Below are positions 45,943 through 56,723 of a stretch of 64,000 bases of DNA, in pieces (the stretch's first letter is position 1; every line of letters starts with the position of its first letter). Below the pieces are notes generated by a model. That model saw nothing but the letters and a program-made list of their open reading frames with translations. It made no database searches and was not told the DNA's origin. The position numbers and the translations under genes were made by a program. The DNA comes from Mannheimia cairinae (GTDB taxonomy: Bacteria > Pseudomonadota > Gammaproteobacteria > Enterobacterales > Pasteurellaceae), in NCBI RefSeq assembly GCF_028649535.1, contig NZ_JAQSJE010000001.1, positions 248,001 to 312,000 on the forward strand, given 5' to 3'.

Positions 45943-46704
45943 ATGAATTTAATCGGATTTTATACCCTCGCATTTAAAGAAAGTCGTCGCATTTTACGCA
46001 TTTGGCGACAAACCTTAGTTCCGCCCGTTATTACCACTACGCTCTATTTCTTAATTTTCGGGAAACTGATTGGTAGCCGTATTGGCGAGATGAACGGTGT
46101 TAGCTATATGCAGTTTATCGCCCCCGGGCTGATTATGATGACAGCAATTACTGCCTCTTATGTGAATACCGCCTCTTCTTTCTTTTTAAGTAAATTCACT
46201 CGAGATTTTGAAGAAATGCTGATTTCGCCCCTCTCCACTCACAATATTATTTGGGGCTATATCACGGGGAGCCTGATGCGTGGCGGATTATCGGCAATAT
46301 TAGTGATGTGCGTGGCGATGATTTTCGTCTCTTTTGATATTTATTCCTATGCCATTATTGCCGGCACACTGTTGCTTACTATTATTGCTTTTGCCTTAGG
46401 TGGGTTGATCAATGCCGTTTTCGCTAAATCTTTTGATGATGTAGGGCTAATTCCAACCTTTGTGCTCACACCACTGACTTATTTAGGCGGTGTATTTTAT
46501 TCTATATCACTTCTACCAGAGTTTTGGCAAATGGTGTCAAAATTCAACCCGATTGTGTATATGATTAACGGTCTTCGCTACGGTTTTCTTGGTATTAGCG
46601 ATGTGCCTTTAGGTTATACGTTTTCTGTCTTGATTTCGTTATGTATTTTGTTATACTTCGTTGCATATTCTCTGATTCAGAGAGGAATCGGGCTTCGTTC
46701 TTAA
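45943..46704 (+). CDS. yadH: ABC-2 type permease, YadH-like
   Basis: A 253-residue membrane protein with six hydrophobic segments and the ABC-2 signature GLINAVFAKSFDDVGLIPTFVLTPLTYLGG. It starts MNLIGFYTLAFKESRRILRIW. It directly follows the ATPase gene and forms a homodimeric exporter with it. The substrate is unknown. Confidence 0.92.
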   Translation: MNLIGFYTLAFKESRRILRIWRQTLVPPVITTTLYFLIFGKLIGSRIGEMNGVSYMQFIAPGLIMMTAITASYVNTASSFFLSKFTRDFEEMLISPLSTHNIIWGYITGSLMRGGLSAILVMCVAMIFVSFDIYSYAIIAGTLLLTIIAFALGGLINAVFAKSFDDVGLIPTFVLTPLTYLGGVFYSISLLPEFWQMVSKFNPIVYMINGLRYGFLGISDVPLGYTFSVLISLCILLYFVAYSLIQRGIGLRS

Positions 46705-46726
46705 ATCAATGAGTATGTTGTATTGA

Positions 46727-46752
46727 TTTTTATATAAGCCTTTATTTAACGA
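46727..46752 (+). promoter_or_regulatory. ModE-like operator upstream of modA
   Basis: TTTTTATATA (46727-46736), a 6-base spacer, TATTTAACGA (46743-46752). Compared with the ModE half-sites TCGTTATATA and TATATAACGA it matches 8 and 9 of 10. It lies about 20 bases before the modA ATG, suggesting molybdate repression. Confidence 0.55.
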
Positions 46753-46773
46753 TAAGTTTACATAAGGATCTCT

Positions 46774-47532
46774 ATGAAAGCATTCAAAAAATTAGCGATT
46801 GCAGGGGCTTTAACACTAGTTTCAACATTTAGCGTTGCCGAAAATATTACCGTATTTGCGGCAGCCTCAATGACGAACGTCTTACAAGAAATCAACAAAG
46901 ATTTTGAGAAACAGTACCCTGAAGATAAAGTTACCTTCTCTTTTGCCTCATCTTCCGTATTAGCGAAACAAATTGAACAAGACGCTCCTGCCGATGTGTT
47001 TATTTCAGCCGATTTAAAATGGATGGATTATGTTGCTCAAAAGCAACCTGAAAAAATCAAAAATATTCAACATTTAGTGAAAAATGATTTAGTGCTTATT
47101 GCTCCATTAGAAAGCCAAATTCAAGCAGACAGCATACAAGCGGTTGATTTTGCAAAAGAATTAGCAAATGACTATTTATCGGTGGGCGATCCAGATCACG
47201 TCCCTGCTGGCAAATATGCAAAAAAAGCCCTAACGCACTACAAACTTTGGAAAACAGTTGAACCTCGTTTGGCACGAGCTAAAAATGTACGTGATGCCCT
47301 TTCTTTTGTGGAACGTGGCGAATCCCCGCTTGGCATTGTTTATTCAACAGATGCGAAAGTGTCTAAAAAAGTGAAAGTCCTTGCCACATTCCCAACAGAA
47401 AGCTACGGCGAAGTTGTTTACCCTGCCGCCACTGTAAGTGAAAAAGCCGCTGCGGTAAAATTCCTCAACTTCTTAAAAACACCGGCAGCCAAAACCAAAT
47501 TTACAGAGGCAGGATTTTACCCTGTTAATTAG
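46774..47532 (+). CDS. modA: Molybdate-binding periplasmic protein
   Basis: A 252-residue binding protein of the molybdate/tungstate importer. A Sec signal peptide (about 1-22, ...STFSVA-EN) is followed by NITVFAAASMTNVLQEI, the ligand-binding start of ModA. SSSVLAKQI, DVFISAD and the Tyr near ATFPTESYGEVVYP are further family features. AAGGATC precedes the ATG. It is the first gene of modABC. Confidence 0.96.
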   Translation: MKAFKKLAIAGALTLVSTFSVAENITVFAAASMTNVLQEINKDFEKQYPEDKVTFSFASSSVLAKQIEQDAPADVFISADLKWMDYVAQKQPEKIKNIQHLVKNDLVLIAPLESQIQADSIQAVDFAKELANDYLSVGDPDHVPAGKYAKKALTHYKLWKTVEPRLARAKNVRDALSFVERGESPLGIVYSTDAKVSKKVKVLATFPTESYGEVVYPAATVSEKAAAVKFLNFLKTPAAKTKFTEAGFYPVN

Positions 47533-47537
47533 ACTAT

Positions 47538-48230
47538 ATGCTTAACTTTACCCCCCAAGAACTTAATGCAATTTTTCTGAGTCTGAAAATTGCCTCCATT
47601 GCGGTAATCCTTGCCCTTCCCTTAGCAATTTGGGTGGCTTGGATACTTTCTCGCAAACAATTTTGGGGAAAGAGCATACTCAACGGAATTGTCCATTTAC
47701 CCTTAGTTTTACCGCCGGTGGTTATCGGCTACCTTTTGCTGATTTCAATGGCAAAACGAGGGGTTATCGGACAATATTTGTGGAATTGGTTTGAGTTTAG
47801 CTTCAGTTTTTCGTGGAAAGGGGCTGTGCTTGCCTCAATGGTAATGGCATTTCCGCTGATGGTGCGTTCTATTCGCCTTGCTTTAGATGCAGTCGATACT
47901 AAATTAGAACAAGCCGCCCGTACGCTTGGAGCAAGCCCGCTTAAAGTCTTTTTTACCCTTAATCTTCCTCTTTCTTTTTCAGGTATTGTGGCGGGGGCTG
48001 TATTAGGTTTTGCTCGTTCATTAGGCGAATTTGGGGCAACTATTACCTTTGTGTCAAATATTCCAAACCAAACTCAAACCATTCCTGCCGCCCTTTTTAC
48101 CTTTATTGAAACCCCAGACGGCGAAATGGCTGCTGCTCGCTTATGTTTGGTGGCGATTACTATTTCTCTCATTGCCCTTTTTTGTTCAGAATGGTTAGCG
48201 GAAAGACAAAAACGTTATGCTAAAACTTAA
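47538..48230 (+). CDS. modB: Molybdate ABC transporter permease
   Basis: A 230-residue membrane protein with five or six hydrophobic segments and the EAA loop EQAARTLGASPLKVFFTLNLPLSFSGI, followed by LGFARSLGEFGATITF, the ModB signature. It is six bases after modA and overlaps modC by 14 bases. Confidence 0.96.
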   Translation: MLNFTPQELNAIFLSLKIASIAVILALPLAIWVAWILSRKQFWGKSILNGIVHLPLVLPPVVIGYLLLISMAKRGVIGQYLWNWFEFSFSFSWKGAVLASMVMAFPLMVRSIRLALDAVDTKLEQAARTLGASPLKVFFTLNLPLSFSGIVAGAVLGFARSLGEFGATITFVSNIPNQTQTIPAALFTFIETPDGEMAAARLCLVAITISLIALFCSEWLAERQKRYAKT

Positions 48231-49272
48231 TCTTACCCAACAGCTTGGCAACCTTGCTTTAAATGTGAACTTGAGCCTTCCTGCAAAAGGCGTAACTGCG
48301 ATTTTCGGACGTTCCGGTGCAGGTAAATCAAGCCTTATCAACTTAATTGCAGGGCTGGCAGCAGCACAATCGGGGCTGATTGAGCTAAACGGACGAGTGC
48401 TTTTCGATAGCCAAAAAAACATTAACCTTGCCCCAGAAAAGCGAAATATCGGCTATGTATTCCAAGAACATCGCCTGTTTCCCCACTACTCTGTTGAAAA
48501 AAACCTAAAATACGGTTGCAAGCGGTTAGATTCGGCACATTTTTTACAAATTGTTGAGCTACTCGGCATCTCTCATTTGCTAAGCCGCTACCCTGCAAGT
48601 CTTTCGGGAGGCGAAAAACAGCGAGTGGCGATTGGGCGAGCCTTGCTAAGCTCCCCCGATATTTTGTTAATGGACGAGCCACTCTCTGCTTTAGATTTGC
48701 CACGTAAACAAGAATTGCTTGATTACCTAAGCAAATTGGCAACTCAACTAGATATTCCGATTTTATACGTCAGCCATAGTTTAGATGAGATCGTTCGCTT
48801 GGCAGATCACTTATTACTGCTTGATAACGGTAAGGTTGTTGCTTTCGATTCTGTGGTAAATGTATGGCACAGCCCTGCATTTTATGACTGGCAACCAAAT
48901 AACCAACGCATCAGCTTACTTGAACTACCCGTTAAAACGCATCAAACAACTTATAAAATGCTAGGGCTTGCTCTAAACGAACAAATGCTTTGGATAAACG
49001 AACACCCTCGCCACCAAATTGGCGATAAATTGCGAATTACCATTGCCAGCCGTGATGTTTCCATTAGTTTAAGCAAACCAAATTGCAGTTCTATTCGCAA
49101 CAGCTTAAAAGGCACTATCTGCCAAATTGAGGAACATTCAGACCGAGTGGATATTTTAGTGAATGTGGAAAACCAACAAATTTGGAGCACCATTAGCTTA
49201 TGGTCTTTCGATGAACTAGCAATCAAGCAAAGGCAAGAAGTTTATATTCAGGTTAAAAGTGTGTCTTTGTAA
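48217..49272 (+). CDS. modC: Molybdate ABC transporter ATPase
   Basis: A 351-residue ATPase with Walker A GRSGAGKSS, signature SLSGGEKQR, Walker B LLMDEPLSAL and H-loop YVSHSLDE. The C-terminal part (about 285-350: RNSLKGTICQIEEHSDRVDILVN) is a molybdate-binding MOP domain that allows feedback. The start overlaps modB. An uptake-sequence core lies inside the gene at about 48517. Confidence 0.96.
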   Translation: MLKLNLTQQLGNLALNVNLSLPAKGVTAIFGRSGAGKSSLINLIAGLAAAQSGLIELNGRVLFDSQKNINLAPEKRNIGYVFQEHRLFPHYSVEKNLKYGCKRLDSAHFLQIVELLGISHLLSRYPASLSGGEKQRVAIGRALLSSPDILLMDEPLSALDLPRKQELLDYLSKLATQLDIPILYVSHSLDEIVRLADHLLLLDNGKVVAFDSVVNVWHSPAFYDWQPNNQRISLLELPVKTHQTTYKMLGLALNEQMLWINEHPRHQIGDKLRITIASRDVSISLSKPNCSSIRNSLKGTICQIEEHSDRVDILVNVENQQIWSTISLWSFDELAIKQRQEVYIQVKSVSL

Positions 49273-49322
49273 CATCTATTCTATATATATTCTTTAAAAT
49301 AAATTCTAAAATGATTTAACAC

Positions 49323-49379
49323 TTGCCAATCATTCCTTAAAAGTTATAATTAGTTTAATTTTAAAACTATTTATAACTT
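49323..49379 (+). promoter_or_regulatory. Promoter and palindromic operator of the toxin-antitoxin pair
   Basis: TTGCCA (49323-49328), a 16-base spacer and TATAAT (49345-49350) form a strong sigma-70 promoter. It is covered by a near-perfect inverted repeat, AAGTTATAATTAGTTT (49341-49356) and AAACTATTTATAACTT (49364-49379), with one mismatched pair. This fits an operator for autorepression by the Xre antitoxin. Confidence 0.7.
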
Positions 49380-49381
49380 AT

Positions 49382-49717
49382 ATGTTTGAATTATTATTCC
49401 ACCCTGAAGCATTTTCAGAGCTAGAAGAACTAAGCGATATAATGAAAGCGAAGTTATTAGCGAAACTTGATAAGCTCGAATTATTGGGCAATGAATTACG
49501 TTTCCCCGATACTCGCCCTATTCAAGAAGGATTATTTGAACTAAGAGTTGGGAAAAAAGATATTACTCGTACATTCTTTGCCTTTACGATTGGGCGGAAA
49601 ATCTATATTCTCCGAACTTTTGTGAAGAAAACACAAAAAACACCACCAAGTGAAATTGAACTTGCCCTAAAACGTTTACAGGAAATGACAGATGAAAGTA
49701 CAACCAATCTCATATAA
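49382..49717 (+). CDS. RelE/HigB-type toxin
   Basis: A 111-residue protein of the phage-derived Gp49-like/HigB branch of the RelE superfamily. FRFP-like NELRFPDTRPIQEGLFELRVGKKDITRTFFAFTIGRKIYILRTFVKKTQKTP carries the usual basic and aromatic residues. Such toxins cleave mRNA on the ribosome. It precedes its antitoxin (HigBA order) and overlaps it by 26 bases. No ribosome site is visible before the ATG, which may keep toxin output low. Confidence 0.88.
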   Translation: MFELLFHPEAFSELEELSDIMKAKLLAKLDKLELLGNELRFPDTRPIQEGLFELRVGKKDITRTFFAFTIGRKIYILRTFVKKTQKTPPSEIELALKRLQEMTDESTTNLI

Positions 49718-49979
49718 AAAAGTCAAAGAAAAATTGCTCTCTGATGAAAATGTAAAAACACTTTATCTTGAAGAAAAATCCGCTGATGAAATTCAATCTT
49801 TACTTTATGAAATGCGTAATAAAGCAGGATTAAATATTTCGCAAGTTGCAGAAAGAATGGGCATCTCTCAACCAGCTGTTTCTAAATTAGAACGTAATGC
49901 AGATAAAGCCACTCTTTCAAGCCTTTTACGCTATGCCCGAGCCTGTGGTATGGAACTAAAACTTTCAGCTCATTACTAG
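49692..49979 (+). CDS. Xre-type antitoxin
   Basis: A 95-residue DNA-binding protein with a helix-turn-helix at about 50-75 (NISQVAERMGISQPAVSKLE). The N-terminal 40 residues are predicted to neutralise the toxin. It overlaps the toxin gene by 26 bases, and a weak AGGAAATG precedes its start. It likely binds the palindrome at 49341-49379. Confidence 0.9.
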   Translation: MKVQPISYKKVKEKLLSDENVKTLYLEEKSADEIQSLLYEMRNKAGLNISQVAERMGISQPAVSKLERNADKATLSSLLRYARACGMELKLSAHY

Positions 49980-50073
49980 GTATGTTGATGTTTTAAATGG
50001 TTTTGCTAAATGGATTTAATGGCAAACTTCTTGTAAAATACGACCGCTTGTTAATTTGAATAAAAAGAGAATT

Positions 50074-50508
50074 ATGCCAACCGTTAATCAATCTGCGTTA
50101 GTGCCTTACAGTGCTGAGCAAATGTATCAGCTTGTGAATAACTATGAAAAATACCCCGAGTTCTTGTCTGGCTGTATCAGTGCCAAAACCTTAACTGCTG
50201 GGGAAAATGAGCTAAAAGCAGAATTGCATATTCAAAAATTAGGTATTAGCCAAACCTTTAGTACCCACAATAAAATGACACCTCCGCATAAAATTGAGAT
50301 GTCGTTAATTGATGGTCCATTCCGCCATTTACACGGCTATTGGACATTCACTCCCTTTGATGAACAAAGCTGTAAAATCGCCCTTGAATTATCCTTTGAA
50401 TTTTCAAGCCCGATTGTGGCATTAGTGTTTGGCAAGGTCTTCAACGAGCTAACTCTAAAGATGGTCAATGCCTTTAAACAACGTGCAAAAGAGGTGTATG
50501 GTGTCTGA
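50074..50508 (+). CDS. ratA: RatA, START-domain ribosome association protein
   Basis: A 144-residue START/SRPBCC-fold protein. The start at 50074 (MPTVNQSALVPYSAEQMYQLVNN) is nearly identical to E. coli RatA; six upstream codons are not needed. DGPFRHLHGYWTFTP and FGKVFNELTLKMVNAFKQRAKEVYG are family features. E. coli RatA binds free 50S subunits and can block 70S formation; others propose a CoQ10-like role. It is coupled to ratB by an 11-base overlap. An uptake sequence lies just upstream. Confidence 0.93.
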   Translation: MPTVNQSALVPYSAEQMYQLVNNYEKYPEFLSGCISAKTLTAGENELKAELHIQKLGISQTFSTHNKMTPPHKIEMSLIDGPFRHLHGYWTFTPFDEQSCKIALELSFEFSSPIVALVFGKVFNELTLKMVNAFKQRAKEVYGV

Positions 50509-50821
50509 AATGGAAACTCAACCCAAAACAGAAGATAAAATCAACGTTGAAGTGGCTTACGCCTATCCAGATAAATATTTTCTGAAAAAATTACAAGTGC
50601 CACAAAATACCACAATTCAAAATATTATTTTGCTCTCCGGCGTACTTGAAAAATATACGGAAATCGACTTGCGTGAGAATAAAGTCGGAATTTTCAGCCG
50701 ACCTGCAAAATTAAATGAAACCGTTGAAGAAGGCGATAGAATTGAGATCTACCGCCCGTTACTTGCCGATCCAAAAGAAATTAGACGCAAAAAAGCTGCG
50801 GGACAAGCAGCCAAAAAATAA
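50498..50821 (+). CDS. ratB: RatB / RnfH-family ubiquitin-like protein
   Basis: A 107-residue beta-grasp protein: INVEVAYAYPDKYFLKKLQVPQNTTIQNII, then VGIFSRPAKLNETVEEGDRIEIYRPLLADPKEIRRKKA, the RnfH signature ending. It starts inside ratA; ATG at 50498 or GTG at 50501 both follow AGAGG. Its role is unknown, though the ratAB pair is conserved across gammaproteobacteria. Confidence 0.92.
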   Translation: MVSEMETQPKTEDKINVEVAYAYPDKYFLKKLQVPQNTTIQNIILLSGVLEKYTEIDLRENKVGIFSRPAKLNETVEEGDRIEIYRPLLADPKEIRRKKAAGQAAKK

Positions 50822-50838
50822 AACGCTCAATCCGCTCT

Positions 50839-50866
50839 TCCCTAGCAAATTTGCTTTCGCTAGGGA
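50839..50866. terminator. Hairpin between ratB and prmB
   Basis: TCCCTAGC and GCTAGGGA form an 8-bp stem between convergent genes; no T run, so termination is uncertain. Confidence 0.45.
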
Positions 50867-50873
50867 GGTTCGA

Positions 50874-51818
50874 TTAAGCAAATAGCTCCCTATATTTTAC
50901 TAACTCTTCTTTGGTTAAACTAAACACGCCCAAGCCACCGTGTTCAAACTCAAGCCAGTTAAATGGCACTGTTGGGAATTGCTCGATAAGATGCACCATA
51001 CTGTTGCCAACCTCACACACCAACACTCCGTTATCATTTAAGTAATCTGCCGCTTGAGCCAAGATACGTTTGGTTAAGTCTAACCCATCTTCGCCAGAAC
51101 CCAGTGCTAATTCAGGCTCGTGGTGGAACTCTTGTGGCATATCGCCTAAATCTTCCGCATCAACATAAGGAGGGTTGGTAACAATTAAATCGTATTTATC
51201 TTGTGGAATATCATTAAACAGATCCGAGCTAATCGGGAATACACGGTGCGAAACTTGATGACGTTCAATATTAATTTGTGCCACATCTAAAGCATCTAAA
51301 GAGAGATCGACTGCATCTACTTCTGCCGCTGGAAAGCGTTCTGCACAAGCAATCGCAATGCAACCACTGCCTGTACACATATCTAAAATGCGATGCGGTT
51401 CGTTTTTAATAATGCCCTTAAAGCCGTTGCGAATTAACTCTCCGATTGGCGAACGAGGTACAATAACACGCTCATCAACATAATATTCCGCCCCACAGAA
51501 CCAAGCCGAATTAGTTAAATATGCCACAGGTTTACGAGAGCCTAAACGCTCGCACACTAAATGAATAATACGCTCTTTTTCCACTCGGGTTAGACGAGAA
51601 GAGTAAAGTGCCTCTGGCACATCAATCGGTAAATAAACTCCGGCAAGCACCAGTTGTTGAGCTTCGTCCCAAGCGTTATCATAACCGTGCCCGTAGTAAA
51701 GATCAGAGGCATTAAAATAGCTATATGCCCAACGCATCATATCTTGAATGGTGGCTAAATCGTCCACAACAGGAAGGGATGAAATTTCATCTAAGAGTTC
51801 AGTATTATATTCAAACAT
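50874..51818 (-). CDS. prmB: 50S ribosomal protein L3 glutamine methyltransferase
   Basis: SAM-dependent enzyme methylating a glutamine of ribosomal protein L3. It has 314 residues. The SAM motif is [14 protein letters not shown], and [10 protein letters not shown] is the catalytic NPPY motif of PrmB. The N-terminal helical domain spans 1-110. It is divergent from smrB, the same arrangement as in E. coli. Confidence 0.96.
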   Translation of the reverse strand: MFEYNTELLDEISSLPVVDDLATIQDMMRWAYSYFNASDLYYGHGYDNAWDEAQQLVLAGVYLPIDVPEALYSSRLTRVEKERIIHLVCERLGSRKPVAYLTNSAWFCGAEYYVDERVIVPRSPIGELIRNGFKGIIKNEPHRILDMCTGSGCIAIACAERFPAAEVDAVDLSLDALDVAQINIERHQVSHRVFPISSDLFNDIPQDKYDLIVTNPPYVDAEDLGDMPQEFHHEPELALGSGEDGLDLTKRILAQAADYLNDNGVLVCEVGNSMVHLIEQFPTVPFNWLEFEHGGLGVFSLTKEELVKYRELFA

Positions 51819-51909
51819 TATATTGCCTTGTTAAAATTCATAAAATTGCTGTGTTATACCATATTTCACTTTATGTTAGAATGTAAAAATAGATGAAAAG
51901 GAAAAGATT

Positions 51910-52455
51910 ATGTCAGAAAATCAATTAGAAGATGAATTTGCCTTGTTTAGAGAGGCTGCACAAGGCACGAAGAAAATTGAACAAAATACCTTTATGCCGA
52001 AAACTGAGCCACGTAAAAAATTAAATGAACTGCGTGATTTAAAAGAAAAAGCCGATATTGAATTTTATTTTTCCGATGAATATGAGCCGTTATTGAAAGA
52101 AGAAAATGAAAAAGTGAAATATCTGCGTGATGATGTGGATCCTTATATTCTAAAACAACTTCGCCGAGGCGATTTTCAGCCCGAGCTTTTTTTAGATTTG
52201 CACGGCTTAACCCGAGAAAAAGCAAAGAAAGAGTTGGCAGCATTGATTCTGGCTTGCGAGCGAGAAAAAGTCTATTGTGCCAGCATTATGACAGGTTTTG
52301 GCACTCGCACGTTAAAAGATCAAATTCCACGCTGGTTGGTGCAACACCCTAAAATTATGGCATTACACCAAGCACCAAGAGAGTGGGGAGGAGATGCGGC
52401 GATCTTAATTTTAGTTGAACAACCTGAAAACCCAGAGAAAATGTTTGGGAGATAA
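51910..52455 (+). CDS. smrB: SmrB, Smr-domain ribosome rescue nuclease
   Basis: A 181-residue protein; E. coli SmrB cleaves mRNA between collided ribosomes. The N-terminal extension (1-75) is charged and contacts the ribosome. The Smr domain starts LFLDLHGLTREKAKKEL with the catalytic DLHG at 96-99, and ends HQAPREWGGDAAILILVE. The second motif reads MTGFGTRTLK where E. coli has HGHGKHILK, so two histidines are replaced. AAAGGAAAAG precedes the ATG. Confidence 0.92.
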   Translation: MSENQLEDEFALFREAAQGTKKIEQNTFMPKTEPRKKLNELRDLKEKADIEFYFSDEYEPLLKEENEKVKYLRDDVDPYILKQLRRGDFQPELFLDLHGLTREKAKKELAALILACEREKVYCASIMTGFGTRTLKDQIPRWLVQHPKIMALHQAPREWGGDAAILILVEQPENPEKMFGR

Positions 52456-52484
52456 AATATTACATTTCAATCTTAAAAAAGTGA

Positions 52485-52515
52485 AGGGAAGGTAAGAGAT
52501 TGTTTTACCTTCCCT
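52485..52515. terminator. Terminator between smrB and murQ
   Basis: AGGGAAGGTAA (52485-52495) and TTACCTTCCCT (52505-52515) form an 11-bp stem; TTTTTT lies close on the minus strand, for murQ. Confidence 0.75.
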
Positions 52516-52543
52516 AAAGCATTAGGCGTAGCAATGTCTCAAA

Positions 52544-54605
<2,062 letters not shown>

Positions 54606-54615
54606 CTTTTTTATT

Positions 54616-54785
54616 TGTTACTTTTCTTTGCTTCGCCAAAGAAAAGTAACCAAAAGAAAGGCGACCCGAACTTCACCGCTATTCTTCGCTTAATTTGAAT
54701 TGGCTTAACGTCAAATTTATATTCGCTTCGCTCAGAATAAATTTGCCTACCAATTCAAATACGCTCAGGCGGTTCAGACGGGGCA
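54616..54785. repeat. Composite inverted-repeat element before anmK
   Basis: TTACTTTTCTTTG and CAAAGAAAAGTAA-type arms form a near-perfect hairpin (about 54617-54650). After CAAAAGAAAGGCGAC comes a nested one: TTTGAATTGG and CCAATTCAAA enclosing AAATTTAT and ATAAATTT. The sequence resembles dispersed intergenic repeats of gammaproteobacteria that begin with a TTTCTTTTGGTTACTTTTCTTTG-like arm. It separates queF from anmK. Confidence 0.6.
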
Positions 54786-54788
54786 AAA

Positions 54789-55628
54789 TTATTGCCTTGC
54801 CATTCTTATATTTTTTGGCACATCTTCAAAATTAGAGCGGAATGGGTTAATGTCCAAACCACCACGGCGGGTATAGCGTGCGTAAACAGTGAGTTTTTCC
54901 GGTTTAGCAAATTGCATTAAATCGCAGAAAATACGTTCTACACACTGTTCGTGGAACTCGTTATGTTCACGGAATGAAACCAAATAACGTAGCAATTTTT
55001 CACGATCTAACTTTTTGCCAACATAGCGAATTTGCACACTGCCCCAATCGGGTTGTGAGGTAATCAAACAGTTAGATTTCAACAAATGGCTGACTAAGGT
55101 TTCTTCCACTTGCTCGCCTGTTGCCACATTTTCTAAGTAGTGAGTAGAAAATTCATAGCTGTCGATCTGAATATCTTGCTCATCAATACACTTGCCTGCA
55201 AAATCGGCAATCGCCTGCCCTGTATAGTCAGACAATTTGTAAACTTTTACCGAAACTGGACCGCTTGCACAGTGGCTTAAATCTTTTGCTAGGGCTTGCT
55301 CTACCTGTTCTAGCGACTCAAATTTTGTTTGATTAAAACTGTTTAAATAGAGTTTAAAACTTTTAGATTCAATCAAATTTTCACTCTGGAAATCTACCGC
55401 CACATCAGCGATTGCAACTTGCGGTAAGCCATTTGAATTCAGCCAAGAAAGCTCATAGCACGTCCAAACATCTGCCCCTTTATCAAAAGGCTGGCTTTCG
55501 GTAATTCCCAAACCATCACGGTTTAATTTGCGGGGAACAACTTGCAAAAGGCTAGGATCGTATTCGCTTTTATATTCGGTTTTTTGCCCCAGCTTAAGGG
55601 CGGAAAGAGATTTATCGTTGTAGTTCAT
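54789..55628 (-). CDS. queF: NADPH-dependent 7-cyano-7-deazaguanine reductase
   Basis: Reduces preQ0 to preQ1 in queuosine synthesis. It is the long type II form at 279 residues. The NADPH motif is [11 protein letters not shown] (87-97) and the catalytic Cys187 lies in [17 protein letters not shown]. The C-terminal [15 protein letters not shown] is typical. No other que genes are nearby; its stop is next to the composite repeat. Confidence 0.96.
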   Translation of the reverse strand: MNYNDKSLSALKLGQKTEYKSEYDPSLLQVVPRKLNRDGLGITESQPFDKGADVWTCYELSWLNSNGLPQVAIADVAVDFQSENLIESKSFKLYLNSFNQTKFESLEQVEQALAKDLSHCASGPVSVKVYKLSDYTGQAIADFAGKCIDEQDIQIDSYEFSTHYLENVATGEQVEETLVSHLLKSNCLITSQPDWGSVQIRYVGKKLDREKLLRYLVSFREHNEFHEQCVERIFCDLMQFAKPEKLTVYARYTRRGGLDINPFRSNFEDVPKNIRMARQ

Positions 55629-55633
55629 TTTCT

Positions 55634-56182
55634 TTATTTAATATATCTAATCAAATCCACAAGGCTATCTAGCACTAAATCAGCCTTAGCTTCGCCCTCT
55701 GGTGTAATAGGTTTACCTGTGCGAACCAAAACTTTGGTTTTAACACCTGCATTTTCAGCAGCTAGCAGGTCTTCCAGCTTATCGCCGACCATATAGGATT
55801 GGCTTGGATCGATATTAAGATCTTTGATTGCTTGGGTAAACATTCCGGCTTTTGGCTTGCGGCAATCGCAATCTTCTCGGTATTCACCTTTGCCGTCTGG
55901 GTGGTGCGGGCAGTAATAAATGCCGTCTAACACGACACCATAGTCTTCATCAAGTGACCAATCCATCCATTCGGTTAATTGCATAAATTGATCTTCACTG
56001 AAATAACCTCGTGCAATGCCAGATTGATTAGTTACCAATACCAATAAATAGCCTTTATCTTGGAGCTGTTTTAAGGTTTTCCCAACACCTTCAATAAATT
56101 GGAAATCATCAATTTTATGCACATAGCCGTGGTCGATGTTTAGCGTACCGTCTCGGTCTAAAAAAATGGCTTTTTTACCCAT
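55634..56182 (-). CDS. gmhB: D-glycero-beta-D-manno-heptose 1,7-bisphosphate 7-phosphatase
   Basis: HAD-type phosphatase of ADP-heptose synthesis for LPS core. It has 182 residues; the nucleophile motif is FLDRDGTLN (Asp9, Asp11). The zinc ligands are [20 protein letters not shown], and the end is [16 protein letters not shown]. It lies two bases after bcp and five before queF, so the three are likely co-transcribed. Confidence 0.96.
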   Translation of the reverse strand: MGKKAIFLDRDGTLNIDHGYVHKIDDFQFIEGVGKTLKQLQDKGYLLVLVTNQSGIARGYFSEDQFMQLTEWMDWSLDEDYGVVLDGIYYCPHHPDGKGEYREDCDCRKPKAGMFTQAIKDLNIDPSQSYMVGDKLEDLLAAENAGVKTKVLVRTGKPITPEGEAKADLVLDSLVDLIRYIK

Positions 56183-56184
56183 TA

Positions 56185-56649
56185 TTAACCTCGCACATAA
56201 TCGACGATCATTTGATGATGTTCGCCTGTTTTGAATTTATCGAATACCTGCTCGATTACACCTTGCTCATTCACTAAAAAGCTAATGCGATGAATGCCGT
56301 CATAGGTTCTGCCCATAAATTTTTTCTCACCCCATACGCCGAAAGCCTCTGCAACTTGATGATCTGAGTCTGAAAGCAAAGTGAAATTCAAGGCTTTTTT
56401 CTCAGCAAATTGTGCGAGTTTTTTTGGTAGATCTGGGCTGACGCCAAGTACAACCACATTTAAGTCATCAAGCTCTGATTTGCTATCACGCAATCCGCAA
56501 GCTTGCGTTGTGCAACCCGGGGTTAAGGCTTTAGGGTAAAAATAGACAAGCACTTTTTTGCCGGCAAACTGGCTGAGTGAAATAGATTGTTCTTGTTGAT
56601 TAAGAAGAGTAAATTCAGGGGCTTTATCGCCCGCTTTAAGTGTATTCAT
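56185..56649 (-). CDS. bcp: Thioredoxin-dependent thiol peroxidase (BCP)
   Basis: A 154-residue peroxiredoxin Q-type enzyme that reduces hydroperoxides. The peroxidatic Cys46 and resolving Cys51 lie in [17 protein letters not shown]. The start [18 protein letters not shown] is typical. It is the first gene of the bcp-gmhB-queF group. Confidence 0.96.
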   Translation of the reverse strand: MNTLKAGDKAPEFTLLNQQEQSISLSQFAGKKVLVYFYPKALTPGCTTQACGLRDSKSELDDLNVVVLGVSPDLPKKLAQFAEKKALNFTLLSDSDHQVAEAFGVWGEKKFMGRTYDGIHRISFLVNEQGVIEQVFDKFKTGEHHQMIVDYVRG

Positions 56650-56673
56650 TTTGCAAAATTTCCATAAAAAATC

Positions 56674-56699
56674 ACCGCTTGTATTCTACTACAAGCGGT
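56674..56699. repeat. Tail-to-tail uptake-sequence pair
   Basis: ACCGCTTGTA (56674-56683) and TACAAGCGGT (56690-56699), a perfect 10-bp inverted repeat with a 6-base loop between hemW and bcp; orientation is opposite to the other pairs. Confidence 0.75.
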
Positions 56700-56723
56700 C
56701 TAATCTTGAAATTTTTTTGCAAA

